Assembly (NCBI GenBank): GCA_900321605.1
Contig: ONWR01000010.1
Location: forward strand, 1 to 64,000
Direction: 5' to 3'
DNA: 64,000 nt
Source of the DNA: an uncultured Bacteroidales bacterium
Lineage (GTDB): Bacteria; Bacteroidota; Bacteroidia; Bacteroidales; Paludibacteraceae
Part shown: positions 33,477-41,313 of the stretch, one piece after another
Layout: each line of letters starts with the position of its first letter
How positions within the stretch are numbered: position 1 is the first letter of the stretch
Translations under genes and position numbers: made by a program
The notes under the pieces: generated by a model
Told to the model about the DNA's origin: nothing
The model's input: the letters and a program-made list of their open reading frames with translations, nothing else
The model's database searches: none

Positions 33477-34166
33477 ATGAACGAGAAGCAAAATATTGGC
33501 AGTTTATTTGACCGAATAGCGAAGACCTACGATGGTCTCAATCATGGTCTGTCGTTGAATATAGATCGTCTATGGCGGCGTAAGACAGTATCGATGATGC
33601 AGGCTCATGAGCACGTGTTGGATGTAGCTATCGGAACGGCGGATCTGACGATCGAGATGCTTCGTCGCGGGAAAGCACAACGGGTGACGGGACTCGATCT
33701 CTCGCGTGAGATGATGGCGATAGGAGAGGCGAAAGTGGAGCGGATGAAGGCAAAAGAGCAGGTCTCTTTTATATATGGAAACGCGCAGGAGATGCCTTTT
33801 GAGAAGGAGTCTTTTGATGCCGTGACCTGCGCTTTCGGTTGCCGGAATTTCAGCGATTTAGATGCCGGACTAAAGGAGATGTTCCGGGTCTTGAAACGCG
33901 GCGGAGAACTGATCATCTTGGAGTTCAGTTATCCCAAGAATCCGCTTATTCGGCGGTCTTATGACCTGTATTTCAGCCATATACTGCCTTTTGTAGGAAG
34001 AATAGTGAGCAAGGACAAGACCGCTTACAGCTATCTGAACAAGAGTGTCAAAGGTTTTTGCTGGGGAGAGGAGTTTGCTCGTCATCTAAGCGAAGCCGGA
34101 TTTAGTGATCCGCACTTCACCTCTCTCACTTTCGGCATCGCCACGATCTACAAAGCGGTTAAGTAA
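33477..34166 (+). CDS. menG: Demethylmenaquinone methyltransferase
   Basis: 229 aa from the ATG at 33477, 10 bp after the -7 box. A longer frame would include the promoter. UbiE/MenG signatures: LFDRIAKTYDGLNHGLSLNI, VLDVAIGTADLTIEM (SAM loop), FGCRNFSDLDAGLKEMFRVL and LEFSYPKNP. Catalyses the last step of menaquinone synthesis. Transcription must begin almost at the start codon, giving a very short leader. Confidence 0.93.
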   Translation: MNEKQNIGSLFDRIAKTYDGLNHGLSLNIDRLWRRKTVSMMQAHEHVLDVAIGTADLTIEMLRRGKAQRVTGLDLSREMMAIGEAKVERMKAKEQVSFIYGNAQEMPFEKESFDAVTCAFGCRNFSDLDAGLKEMFRVLKRGGELIILEFSYPKNPLIRRSYDLYFSHILPFVGRIVSKDKTAYSYLNKSVKGFCWGEEFARHLSEAGFSDPHFTSLTFGIATIYKAVK

Positions 34167-34168
34167 TT

Positions 34169-34219
34169 TCGACTAACGACCAACGACTAACGACCAACGA
34201 CTAACGACTAACGACTAAA
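34169..34219. repeat. 7-bp tandem repeats CGACTAA/CGACCAA
   Basis: Seven units in a row fill the spacer between menG and the ATG at 34221. The longest pure heptamer tract in the window. Confidence 0.92.
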
Positions 34220-34220
34220 T

Positions 34221-34526
34221 ATGGTTAAACACATTATTTTATGGAAGCTGCGTTCGGATCTGAGCGCAGAGGAGAAGCAGGCGAAAGCTTTAGCGATTAA
34301 GCAAGGTTTGGAAGGTCTGCAAGGCAAAGTACCCGGTTTGGTGGATATCCACGTTCAGATAGACGGACGTTTGGATAGCAGCAATGCGGATATCATGTTG
34401 GATTCTACGCTGGAGTCGGAGGCAGCCCTCAAGGGGTACGCCGTTCATCCGGCGCATGTATCGGTGGCAGATGGAGTAGTGCGCCCCAATACGGAGCTGC
34501 GTACCTGTCTGGATTTTGAATTTTGA
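34221..34526 (+). CDS. Dabb (stress-responsive alpha/beta barrel) domain protein
   Basis: 101 aa. VKHIILWKLRSDLSAEEK start, VDIHVQIDGRLDSSNADIML and YAVHPAHVSVADGVVRP are typical of the Dabb fold, a dimeric ferredoxin-like barrel. Functions of the family range from stress proteins to ring-closing enzymes. None can be assigned here. Preceded by a heptamer tract, followed after 6 bp by the gene at 34533. Confidence 0.85.
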   Translation: MVKHIILWKLRSDLSAEEKQAKALAIKQGLEGLQGKVPGLVDIHVQIDGRLDSSNADIMLDSTLESEAALKGYAVHPAHVSVADGVVRPNTELRTCLDFEF

Positions 34527-34532
34527 TCGTTT

Positions 34533-35204
34533 ATGAAATCTAAAATACGTTTAGTTCTTTTGCTGTTGAGTGTGTCAACAGCTGTTTTGGCAGGCCCTCA
34601 GAAACGCTCAGTGGTCAGAGACACCGTTTGTAATGTACCGCTGAGGGAGATGTTACGCGTAGCCGATCGCTTCTGCTATCAGTTTCAGTCATGCCCCGAT
34701 AGTCTCTTCTCGTGGGCGTATGTCGATTTAGGTAGTCAGAAAGAAGAGATAGAGGTCAAAAAGGAGAAAGACAGCCCCAATGCTATCCAGCTTCGATACA
34801 AAGATCGCGTCTATGATCCGGTGAACAAAACCGGTGATGTCGCCATCGATATCTATGTCTTGGGTGTTCGCTGGTGGAAAGACCAGCACCTCGGTACCAA
34901 ATATGTCCTCATGCGTCCGGCAAAATCGAAGTTTCCTCTGACCGCCCAGATGACCGCTACCTATAGCGGCTCGATCTTGGACGGAGGACGGTTTATCCTG
35001 CGTCTGGAACCGGAGTCGCCTACGCGCACGCGCGTTCATTATGAGTTTAATATCACCTTCGGAAAAGTGCTATCCACTTTTATCTCCGACAAGATCTGGT
35101 ATAACGCGATCGAATGGAGACTCGCTACGATCTTGGATAATATCGTAGAATACGCAGAGAAAGGGGAGGTTGTCTCCCGTCCGCGCGGACCGCAAAAGAA
35201 GTGA
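34533..35204 (+). CDS. Exported protein of unknown function
   Basis: 223 aa. Signal peptide MKSKIRLVLLLLSVSTAVLA. The mature chain has a beta-rich region (IEVKKEKDSPNAIQLRYKDR, VAIDIYVLGVRWWKDQ, GGRFILRLEPESPTRTRVHY) that resembles the SRPBCC/DUF4468-like layout of periplasmic proteins but cannot be placed with confidence. Ends with a basic tail RPRGPQKK. Convergent with the outer-membrane protein gene, with no gap. Confidence 0.7.
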   Translation: MKSKIRLVLLLLSVSTAVLAGPQKRSVVRDTVCNVPLREMLRVADRFCYQFQSCPDSLFSWAYVDLGSQKEEIEVKKEKDSPNAIQLRYKDRVYDPVNKTGDVAIDIYVLGVRWWKDQHLGTKYVLMRPAKSKFPLTAQMTATYSGSILDGGRFILRLEPESPTRTRVHYEFNITFGKVLSTFISDKIWYNAIEWRLATILDNIVEYAEKGEVVSRPRGPQKK

Positions 35205-36113
35205 TTATCTTCTTCTGGGCTTGATGTTGTGATAGTTATTGATGAGTCGGCAGTACTCGCAGTTCCGCCAATGATAAGTGACTGTGATGCCTACTTGAAA
35301 CCAGCCGTCATTCCAGTGAATAGTCTTCTTGCCGTATCGGTTGACGTAGGTTAATCCGCTGCCGCCTAACTCGACACCGTCGCTGTTCTGCGACTTCGCC
35401 ATGGGCCAACCGTCGAGGTTCACATAATGAGCATCTACCAAACCTTCGTTCACCATGATCTCGGCACTCATCGACCAGGACTCGGTCAGCCTCCAGCTGT
35501 ATCCGAGTCCTAATTGTACCATCGGCAGGATACCGTACGTCTTGCCCTCAATGAGGTGTTTCTCCTTGCCGCTCGGTACACTCTTGTAATAGTAGAACTC
35601 GTATTTATTGATGATGCTTGCAGCCAAACCAAATCCGCCGTACAAATACAGACCCGCGTTCGAGAGCGGATAGTATTGTACGCCTACTGCAGGCTGGATG
35701 ATGATGGCTTGGAATTTACGATAGTCGTCACGAGGATCAGACAGGCTCTTGAATTTCAATTCGTTGTTTCCGCGTATCGTACCTGCCATGAGGGCGAAAC
35801 GGATATTACAATGATTGCCCGCAGGTAGATTATAGAAGAAATTCAATCCTCCACCGAGACTGAGGTTCTTGAGGTTGAAACCGCCGTTGAACGCTACACC
35901 CTCATTATCTACATCACCGAAATAATACATCGCGCTGGCTGTAACACCCACACCGTGCGAAACGAAGTAGTTCTTGGTGGTGTATAGACCGGTTTGGTGA
36001 CTCGCTTTCTTGGTCCATACAACGCGTCCTCTGCCTCCCACAGCCTCTGCGGTAGGGCAGAGGAGAAGCAATCCGCCAACTAAAAATCCTGCAATATAAG
36101 AACGAATATTCAT
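35205..36113 (-). CDS. Outer-membrane beta-barrel protein of unknown function
   Basis: 302 aa from ATG 36113. Signal IAGFLVGGLLLLCPTAEA. The chain has alternating strands with aromatic girdles (GVGVTASAMYYFGDVDNEGV, LSLGGGLNFFYNLPAG, VGVQYYPLSNAGLYLYGGFG) typical of small porin-like or PorT-like barrels. It ends in RPRRR rather than an aromatic residue, which is unusual for a BAM substrate, unless the last strand is ITVTYHW. Longer frames would run through the promoter at 36143-36174. Confidence 0.75.
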   Translation of the reverse strand: MNIRSYIAGFLVGGLLLLCPTAEAVGGRGRVVWTKKASHQTGLYTTKNYFVSHGVGVTASAMYYFGDVDNEGVAFNGGFNLKNLSLGGGLNFFYNLPAGNHCNIRFALMAGTIRGNNELKFKSLSDPRDDYRKFQAIIIQPAVGVQYYPLSNAGLYLYGGFGLAASIINKYEFYYYKSVPSGKEKHLIEGKTYGILPMVQLGLGYSWRLTESWSMSAEIMVNEGLVDAHYVNLDGWPMAKSQNSDGVELGGSGLTYVNRYGKKTIHWNDGWFQVGITVTYHWRNCEYCRLINNYHNIKPRRR

Positions 36114-36142
36114 GGTACAGATACATATATCCTTTCGGACTG

Positions 36143-36174
36143 CAAAATTAATAATAATTTTTGACATGTGCAAA
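36143..36174 (-). promoter_or_regulatory. Promoter of the outer-membrane protein gene
   Basis: TTTG (36174-36171), 20 bp, TAATTTTG (36150-36143). Confidence 0.8.
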
Positions 36175-36259
36175 TAATTTGGCTTTTTTTTACAAAAAAA
36201 ATAAAAAAGCCTGCGTTTTGCAAACTTTTTTAATAAATTTCAAATCTCAAATGTCAAGA

Positions 36260-36305
36260 TTTTCGCTTGACGAAAATAATCGTTCGAGGCTTAGCCGAGA
36301 TAAGA
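36260..36305. repeat. Two-hairpin element with TAATCG linker, copy b
   Basis: TTTTCG/CGAAAA (36260-36276), TAATCG (36277-36282), hairpin with GGC/GCC core (36288-36296), GATAAGA (36299-36305). Confidence 0.7.
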
Positions 36306-36343
36306 AATCTCAAATCTCCAATGTCCAATGTCCAATGTCAAAT

Positions 36344-36372
36344 AAAAAACGACCCACAAAGGTCGTTTTTTC
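36344..36372. terminator. Terminator hairpin 1
   Basis: AAAAAACGACC pairs with GGTCGTTTTTT. It precedes the first tRNA-end copy in the same arrangement as terminators 2 and 3. Confidence 0.8.
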
Positions 36373-36373
36373 G

Positions 36374-36393
36374 TAGTGCTACCCGGACTCGAA
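36374..36393 (-). repeat. Copy of the tRNA-Glu 3' end, 1
   Basis: Twenty bases identical to the T-arm/acceptor end of the tRNA at 36618-36690. No other tRNA part is present. Confidence 0.85.
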
Positions 36394-36394
36394 A

Positions 36395-36437
36395 ATTGCA
36401 CTTGTGCAATAATCGTTCGAACGAATGTGAGATAAGA
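36395..36437. repeat. Two-hairpin element with TAATCG linker, copy c
   Basis: TTGCAC/GTGCAA (36396-36409), TAATCG (36410-36415), TTCG/CGAA (36416-36425), GATAAGA (36431-36437). Confidence 0.75.
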
Positions 36438-36465
36438 ACCCCCGGATTCGAGCCGTTGGAAGCAC

Positions 36466-36494
36466 AAAAAAGCCTGCGAACTGCAGGCTTTTTT
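36466..36494. terminator. Terminator hairpin 2
   Basis: AAAAAAGCCTGC pairs with GCAGGCTTTTTT. Confidence 0.85.
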
Positions 36495-36496
36495 AG

Positions 36497-36516
36497 TAGT
36501 GCTACCCGGACTCGAA
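36497..36516 (-). repeat. Copy of the tRNA-Glu 3' end, 2
   Basis: Same 20 bases as copy 1. The identity between the two copies runs on to about 48 bp, into the following hairpin element. Confidence 0.85.
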
Positions 36517-36518
36517 AA

Positions 36519-36559
36519 TTGCACTTGTGCAATAATCGTGCCCCTAAAAGGGGCTAAGA
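36519..36559. repeat. Two-hairpin element with TAATCG linker, copy d
   Basis: TTGCAC/GTGCAA (36519-36532), TAATCG (36533-36538), GCCCC/GGGGC (36540-36554), TAAGA (36555-36559). Confidence 0.75.
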
Positions 36560-36585
36560 CCCCCCGGATTAGAGCCGCGTAGCAC

Positions 36586-36615
36586 AAAAAAAGAGCCTTT
36601 TGAGCTCTTTTTTTT
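36586..36615 (-). terminator. Terminator hairpin 3, after tRNA-Glu
   Basis: AGAGC and GCTCT stem with A and T runs on both sides, directly 3' of the tRNA. Confidence 0.8.
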
Positions 36616-36617
36616 AG

Positions 36618-36690
36618 TAGTGCTACCCGGACTCGAACCGGGGTTTACGGCGTGAGAGGCCGTTGTCCTAGGCCACTAGACGATAGCACC
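36618..36690 (-). tRNA. tRNA-Glu (anticodon CTC)
   Basis: 73 nt. Acceptor GGTGCTA/TAGCACT, D-arm with TCGTCTAGTGGCCTAGGA, anticodon stem ACGGC/GCCGT around CTCTCAC (anticodon CTC, reads GAG), T-arm CCCGG TTCGAGT CCGGG. CCA is not encoded. A promoter with ideal spacing stands 44 bp upstream. Confidence 0.93.
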
Positions 36691-36733
36691 CAGAGCGGTT
36701 TCCCGTAAAACGCTTCTCGAACGAAAGCGGGTG

Positions 36734-36765
36734 CAAAGGTACTGCTTTTTTTTGACATGACCAAA
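36734..36765 (-). promoter_or_regulatory. Promoter of tRNA-Glu
   Basis: TTTG (36765-36762), 20 bp, TACCTTTG (36741-36734). Confidence 0.8.
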
Positions 36766-36837
36766 TTTTTTGGCAAGAAAATTCAAAAAAAATGCATTTT
36801 TGTATCATTTTCATGTTTTTTGACCGATTTTCCCCTT

Positions 36838-36922
36838 TCACCTTTCCCCTTTCCGGTAGCTGAGCGGACTGACGCCGGTGAGGCGTTTGAAATACTTACA
36901 GAGGAAGGAGGTGTTCGGAATA
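36838..36922 (-). pseudogene. Remnant of an AraC-family regulator (last 27 codons)
   Basis: The minus strand reads PNTSFLCKYFKRLTGVSPLS then YRKGER and stop. This is the second helix-turn-helix of AraC proteins, where S.F.r.FK..TG.sP..YR is conserved. Everything upstream is replaced by TACAATG repeats. The regulator of the fructan locus has its own complete AraC domain, so this is an unrelated leftover. Confidence 0.7.
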
Positions 36923-36975
36923 ATGTACAATGTAATGTACAATGTACAAAGTACAATGTACAATTTACAAAGGGC
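36923..36975. repeat. 7-bp type repeats TACAATG
   Basis: TACAATG units with small gaps, replacing the 5' part of the AraC remnant. The family recurs at 46214-46244. Confidence 0.8.
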
Positions 36976-37044
36976 TCACGGAGTTTGGTACGGACTAAAA
37001 GAATACGTACGGACTTATCAGTTTGTACAAAACCCTATAGGACG

Positions 37045-37104
37045 CCTTGTACATTGTGAATTGTGATTTGTGAATTGAAAAGTGATTTGTGATTTGTGAA
37101 TTGA
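37045..37104. repeat. 7-bp tandem repeats TGTGAAT/TGTGATT
   Basis: Alternating TGTGAAT and TGTGATT units, ending at the terminator at 37109. Confidence 0.8.
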
Positions 37105-37108
37105 AAAA

Positions 37109-37139
37109 AGGAAAAATCGCTCTTTTCGGGCGATTTTTC
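37109..37139 (+). terminator. Terminator before the restriction-modification gene
   Basis: GAAAAATCGC and GCGATTTTTC stem. The same hairpin and the promoter behind it recur at 46249-46320. Confidence 0.8.
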
Positions 37140-37147
37140 TCTTTTTT

Positions 37148-37179
37148 CTTGCACATGTGCAAAAAAAGTCGTACCTTTG
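37148..37179 (+). promoter_or_regulatory. Promoter of the restriction-modification gene
   Basis: CTTG (37148-37151) within the palindrome TTGCACATGTGCAA, 20 bp, TACCTTTG (37172-37179). Confidence 0.8.
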
Positions 37180-37184
37180 CAGCG

Positions 37185-37281
37185 AAAATGCGAAAATGAG
37201 TAAATGCGAAAATGACTAAATGCGAAAATGACTAAATGAGAAAATGGACTAACGACCAACGACTAACTACTAACTACTAAA
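37185..37281. repeat. Octamer then heptamer tract in the leader of the restriction-modification gene
   Basis: Eight (A/T)AAATGNN octamers (37185-37248) followed by CTAACGA/CTAACTA heptamers to 37281, 5 bp before the ATG. The tract forms nearly all of the 5' leader and contains several out-of-frame ATGs. Confidence 0.9.
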
Positions 37282-37285
37282 TAAC

Positions 37286-40200
37286 ATGTTCAAAATTACC
37301 CCCCCCATATGGCAAAATGTTGTAAATAGCAACATCGCCGAGTACATTAAGGAAATCAATCAGTTGTATCTTACTCATAATGCTACCGAGCATTCTTATC
37401 GTTCGGCATTATTGCAATTAGTTAAGAAAAGCACATCTCTGCAACTCATCAACGAACCTAAACGTATCGAGTGCGGCGCACCCGATTTGACTATTTCCAA
37501 AAATGATATTCCGGTAGCCTATATTGAAACAAAGCCGATAGGAGACGGTGATCTGGATGGAAGAAAGAAAAACAAAGAGCAATTCGACCGCTATAAGACG
37601 TCTTTAGACACGATTGTCTTCACTGATTACCTCGATTTTTACTTATATAAAGAGGGAGCTTTGATCCTAAAGCTTGAGTTAGCTACTTTCGATAACAAAG
37701 GCAGAATAGTCCTTAACGAGGATGCCGTCGGTAAGTTCGAATCGCTCATGGAGCATATCCGTTTTGCGGCTCCTCAGACAATCTCTTCTCCCGGCAAATT
37801 AGCCAAATGGATGGCTGCTAAAGCCAAACTCATTGCGGACGCTATCTTAAAAGTGTTAGCAAACGATACTTTCCAAACAGGTAGTTTCTGGAATAAGTTG
37901 CGCGCCTTCAAAGAGGTACTGAATAATGACCTCAACGAGAAAACTTTTGCTGATCTCTATGCGCAAACTATCGCCTATGGTCTTTTCGCTGCTCGCCTGC
38001 ATGACGATACGCCGGAAAACTTTACGCGCCAAGAAGCTGCAAATCTTATTCCTAGATCCAATCCCTTCTTACGTCAGATTTTCCAGCAATTAGCAGGCTA
38101 TGACATCAACGATTCTATTGCATGGATTGTGGATGATCTGGTCAACATCTTCGCCGTGACGGATGTTAAGAAACTCCGCAAGAAATTTGGTAAAGAAATG
38201 GAGAAACGCGATCCGATGATCCATTTCTATGAGGACTTTTTGAGCGAGTATGACCCTGCTTCCAAGAAGAAGTTTGGCGTCTATTACACCCCTCAGCCGG
38301 TCGTGGAGTTTATTGTGCGTGCCGTAGATGATATTCTCAAAAAGGAATTTAACTTGCCGGACGGCTTAGCCGATAAAAGCAAAGTGGAGGTGCCTATTAA
38401 GCGGATGGAGGAAGGCAAGGATGTTGAGACTATAACCATGGAGTCTCGTCACAGAGTGCAAATTCTCGATCCTGCAACGGGTACAGGTACATTCCTTGCA
38501 GAAGTAGTACGTCGTATTAAGGAACAACAACAGTCGGGTATATGGCCTAAATACGTGGACGAGCACCTTCTTCCGCGTATTCACGGTTTTGAACTCATGA
38601 TGGCGCCATATACTATTGCGCACCTCAAACTCGATATGTTAATAAATTGGTGGGGTGACCAGAAATTAGAAAAAGACCACGATGACCGCGTGCAGATATA
38701 TCTGACCAACTCCCTTTCGCAAATAGCTCTTGCTAATAAATACCTGTTAGCAGAAATGATTGCCAGGGAGGCCAATGAGGCTAACGATATAAAGCATAAT
38801 TCTCCAGTAATGGTAATGATAGGAAATCCGCCGTATTCCGTTAGTAGTAGTAATAAGGGGAAAAACTTCACATGGATAGAATCATTACTAAAGGATTATA
38901 AAAAAGACCTCAATGAGAAAAAGATAAATTTGGATGATGATTATATTAAGTTTATTCGTCTCGGACAATATTATATAGAGCGTACAGGAGAAGGAATACT
39001 GGCTTATATCACTAATAATTCTTTCATTGATGGCGTTACTCATCGACAAATGAGACGCGAATTATTACGTTGTTTTGATGACATTTATATATTGGATTTA
39101 CACGGAAACACGCGTAAGAATGAAACTGCACCGGATGGAAGTAAAGACGAAAACGTTTTCTCTATTATGCAAGGGGTTAGTATTAATATCTTCATAAAGA
39201 AGAAAGACAACATTGATAGACCGGCGATAGTACATCATTATGACTTATATGGCTCTCGTAAAGAGAAATATGCTTTTTTAACTGACAATTCTTTGTCTTC
39301 TGTCAAATGGCAAATCGTGCAAACTTTAGAACCTAATCTGTTCTTTGTGCCCAAGGATTATAGTGCCGAAGGGGAATATCGGAAAGGGTTTAAAGTGGAT
39401 GAGCTGATGCCTTTATATTCAAATGGTAGTATTAGTGGGAATGACGAACTATGCATTTCTTTTAGTATGGATGAAGCACGAAAAAAAATAGATGACTTTT
39501 TAAATTTTCCAGAAGAGATATGGAGAATTAAAAATGGGAAACTAAAAGATGCCAGAGATTGGACTTATAATACCGCTAAAAATGACGCATTAAAAAATAC
39601 TATAAAGTATACAAATATTACATATAGGCCTTTAGATAACAGAGTAACTCCCTATACAGGAACCTCGCGTGGACTACACGAAAGTCCTCAGTATAAAGTA
39701 TTAAGGCATATGATAAATGGGAATAATATATGTCTAATAGCATCTCGTCAATTTGGAGGTCATAAACATTTTATTATATTCTCTTCTGAGAATATTGTAG
39801 AGAAATCGTCACAACCCTTTGCTCCATATAACGTTTTCCCTCTCTACCTTTACCCGTCCGAAAGCGAGTTAGGTTTTGAGACGGAACGAAAGCCTAACCT
39901 CGATGATACTATCTGGCATACGATAGAAAATTGGGTAAAATACGGGCAGGCATATAAGCCGCAAACACAGACAGAGAAAAGCGGTTTACTTGATTTTAAC
40001 AATGAGCAAACAGATCCTCATTTCCTCACCCCTGAAGACATCTTCGATTATATCTACGGCGTGCTTCATTCTCCGCTCTACCGCGAGAAATATAAGGAGT
40101 TCCTCAAGGTCGATTTCCCGCGTATTCCGTATCCAAAGAATGCAGACGAGTTTGAGCACTATAAGGAGTGCGGTCACAAACTTCGTGAATTACACCTGAT

Positions 40201-40627
40201 GCATAATGTACCGAAATCAAAAGTTTTTTTTGAGGGTAATGGAGATTTTGAGGTAAACAAGGTTCATTGGGAAAATGAGCGCGTGTATATCAACGATACG
40301 CAATACTTCTCTAATGTGCCTACAGAAGCATGGAATATGTATATCGGCGGTTATCAGCCTGCACAAAAATGGCTAAAAGACCGCAAGGATCGTGTCCTCA
40401 CTTATGATGATATCACGCACTATGAGCAAATCATCCAAGTGCTGATGGAGACTGCTCGCATCATGAAATCCATCGATGATCCTACCGCGCAATTAGAGGA
40501 GTACAAGAGAAAAGTCCACGATCTCGAAAAACAGCTCGCCGCCCAACAACACAACGACATTCACTACCACATCGACCACGTTGATACCCTCAACCTCGGT
40601 GACAATGTCGAAAATAAATTTTCATAA
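37286..40627 (+). CDS. Single-chain restriction-modification enzyme (type IIG/ISP-like)
   Basis: 1113 aa. N-terminal nuclease-like region with the PD-(D/E)xK pattern in ECGAPDLTIS (Asp 67) and YIETKP (Glu 81, Lys 83). Helical linker, then a gamma-type N6-adenine methylase: GVYYTPQPVVEFIV, motif I LDPATGTGTF near 395, motif IV NPPY near 514. The C-terminal half is the target-recognition part of the type ISP kind (IYGVLHSPLYREKYKEFLK, RIPYP, YIGGYQPAQKWLKDRKDR). No helicase motifs, so it is nearer to type IIG than to true ISP enzymes. A coiled coil and the tail TLNLGDNVENKF close the protein. Confidence 0.85.
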   Translation: MFKITPPIWQNVVNSNIAEYIKEINQLYLTHNATEHSYRSALLQLVKKSTSLQLINEPKRIECGAPDLTISKNDIPVAYIETKPIGDGDLDGRKKNKEQFDRYKTSLDTIVFTDYLDFYLYKEGALILKLELATFDNKGRIVLNEDAVGKFESLMEHIRFAAPQTISSPGKLAKWMAAKAKLIADAILKVLANDTFQTGSFWNKLRAFKEVLNNDLNEKTFADLYAQTIAYGLFAARLHDDTPENFTRQEAANLIPRSNPFLRQIFQQLAGYDINDSIAWIVDDLVNIFAVTDVKKLRKKFGKEMEKRDPMIHFYEDFLSEYDPASKKKFGVYYTPQPVVEFIVRAVDDILKKEFNLPDGLADKSKVEVPIKRMEEGKDVETITMESRHRVQILDPATGTGTFLAEVVRRIKEQQQSGIWPKYVDEHLLPRIHGFELMMAPYTIAHLKLDMLINWWGDQKLEKDHDDRVQIYLTNSLSQIALANKYLLAEMIAREANEANDIKHNSPVMVMIGNPPYSVSSSNKGKNFTWIESLLKDYKKDLNEKKINLDDDYIKFIRLGQYYIERTGEGILAYITNNSFIDGVTHRQMRRELLRCFDDIYILDLHGNTRKNETAPDGSKDENVFSIMQGVSINIFIKKKDNIDRPAIVHHYDLYGSRKEKYAFLTDNSLSSVKWQIVQTLEPNLFFVPKDYSAEGEYRKGFKVDELMPLYSNGSISGNDELCISFSMDEARKKIDDFLNFPEEIWRIKNGKLKDARDWTYNTAKNDALKNTIKYTNITYRPLDNRVTPYTGTSRGLHESPQYKVLRHMINGNNICLIASRQFGGHKHFIIFSSENIVEKSSQPFAPYNVFPLYLYPSESELGFETERKPNLDDTIWHTIENWVKYGQAYKPQTQTEKSGLLDFNNEQTDPHFLTPEDIFDYIYGVLHSPLYREKYKEFLKVDFPRIPYPKNADEFEHYKECGHKLRELHLMHNVPKSKVFFEGNGDFEVNKVHWENERVYINDTQYFSNVPTEAWNMYIGGYQPAQKWLKDRKDRVLTYDDITHYEQIIQVLMETARIMKSIDDPTAQLEEYKRKVHDLEKQLAAQQHNDIHYHIDHVDTLNLGDNVENKFS

Positions 40628-40640
40628 AAACGCACAAACT

Positions 40641-40672
40641 ATTGCATAGTTCAAAAAAAAGCAGTACCTTTG
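40641..40672 (+). promoter_or_regulatory. Promoter of the hicB-like gene
   Basis: ATTG (40641-40644), 20 bp, TACCTTTG (40665-40672). The start codon is 16 bp further on. Confidence 0.75.
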
Positions 40673-40688
40673 CAGCGATTTTTACTAT

Positions 40689-41090
40689 ATGAAAGAATAC
40701 GAAGCACATGTAGAGAGCAACGGAGCTGGCTGGTACAGCGTGTATTGCAATGAGCAGTTCCCCTTTGGATTCTTCGGAGAGGGAGCTACGGTCGAGGAGG
40801 CAGAACGCGACTTCTTGGCTACCTTTAAAGCCTTTAGAGACGAGCACAAAGCACGTACAGGAGAGGATGTACAAGCATCCTTCACCTTCGTGAAAGATAT
40901 GTCTGCTATTCTACAAGAATGCAAAGAATATATTTCTTTTGCTTATCTATCTAATTTGACGGGTATTAGCAAAGCTATGCTTTCCCAGTACGCTTGTGGT
41001 ACAAGACGACCTAAAGCGGCACAACGCGATAAGATAGTAGGCGGCATTCATAAAATAGGGCAAACATGCATGCAAATTAGTGTGCCGTAA
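40689..41090 (+). CDS. HicB-like antitoxin without a HicA partner
   Basis: 133 aa. Residues 1-60 match the HicB partial RNase-H-like fold (AHVESNGAGWYSVYCNEQF, GFFGEGATVEEAERDFLATF). Residues 75-130 carry a helix-turn-helix (YLSNLTGISKAMLSQYACGT). HicB normally neutralises the HicA RNase coded just upstream and represses the operon. No HicA-like frame is found on either side, so it is an orphan regulator or relic. It sits 61 bp after the restriction-modification gene and has its own promoter. Confidence 0.8.
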   Translation: MKEYEAHVESNGAGWYSVYCNEQFPFGFFGEGATVEEAERDFLATFKAFRDEHKARTGEDVQASFTFVKDMSAILQECKEYISFAYLSNLTGISKAMLSQYACGTRRPKAAQRDKIVGGIHKIGQTCMQISVP

Positions 41091-41159
41091 AAATTTCGTC
41101 TTGGACTCCGGACGGTAAATGGAGAAAATAGTAAATTCATAAGGCATATTCCTTTAAAA

Positions 41160-41268
41160 GCAAGTCGGCAAAACTTTCTGGAACTAAAAGAAATATGTCC
41201 CCAGTACCTTGTATGGGTACACGGGGCATAGTTCCAAGTTTGCCGACTTTGCTTTTTGCCCCGTGTAC
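41160..41268. promoter_or_regulatory. Switchable hairpin region
   Basis: Fold 1: GCAAGTCGGCAAAACTT (41160-41176) with AAGTTTGCCGACTTTGC (41236-41252), GGAACTA (41180-41186) with TAGTTCC (41229-41235), and TCCCC with GGGGCA inside. Fold 2: GTACACGGGGCA (41217-41228) with TGCCCCGTGTAC (41257-41268), 12 of 12 pairs. The segment 41217-41228 cannot be in both folds. Confidence 0.75.
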
Positions 41269-41313
41269 TCATGCATTTTTTATGCTTTTTTTTAAATTCT
41301 AACATATAAAACA

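Larger units (their letters stand above)
36114..37285. other. 1.17-kb spacer: tRNA gene, tRNA-end copies, terminators, hairpin elements
   Basis: No complete protein gene. It holds the items listed separately below: one tRNA, two copies of its 3' end, three terminators, three two-hairpin elements, an AraC remnant and several tandem repeat tracts. Confidence 0.8.

Noticed and set aside
34169..34219. Heptamer tracts as CRISPR-like arrays
   Set aside because: Units of 7 bp follow one another directly without spacers.
36374..36640. Possible CRISPR array (three spaced repeats)
   Set aside because: The repeats are the 3' end of tRNA-Glu and the spacers contain terminators and hairpins. No cas genes. 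Spacing of about 122 bp is too large.
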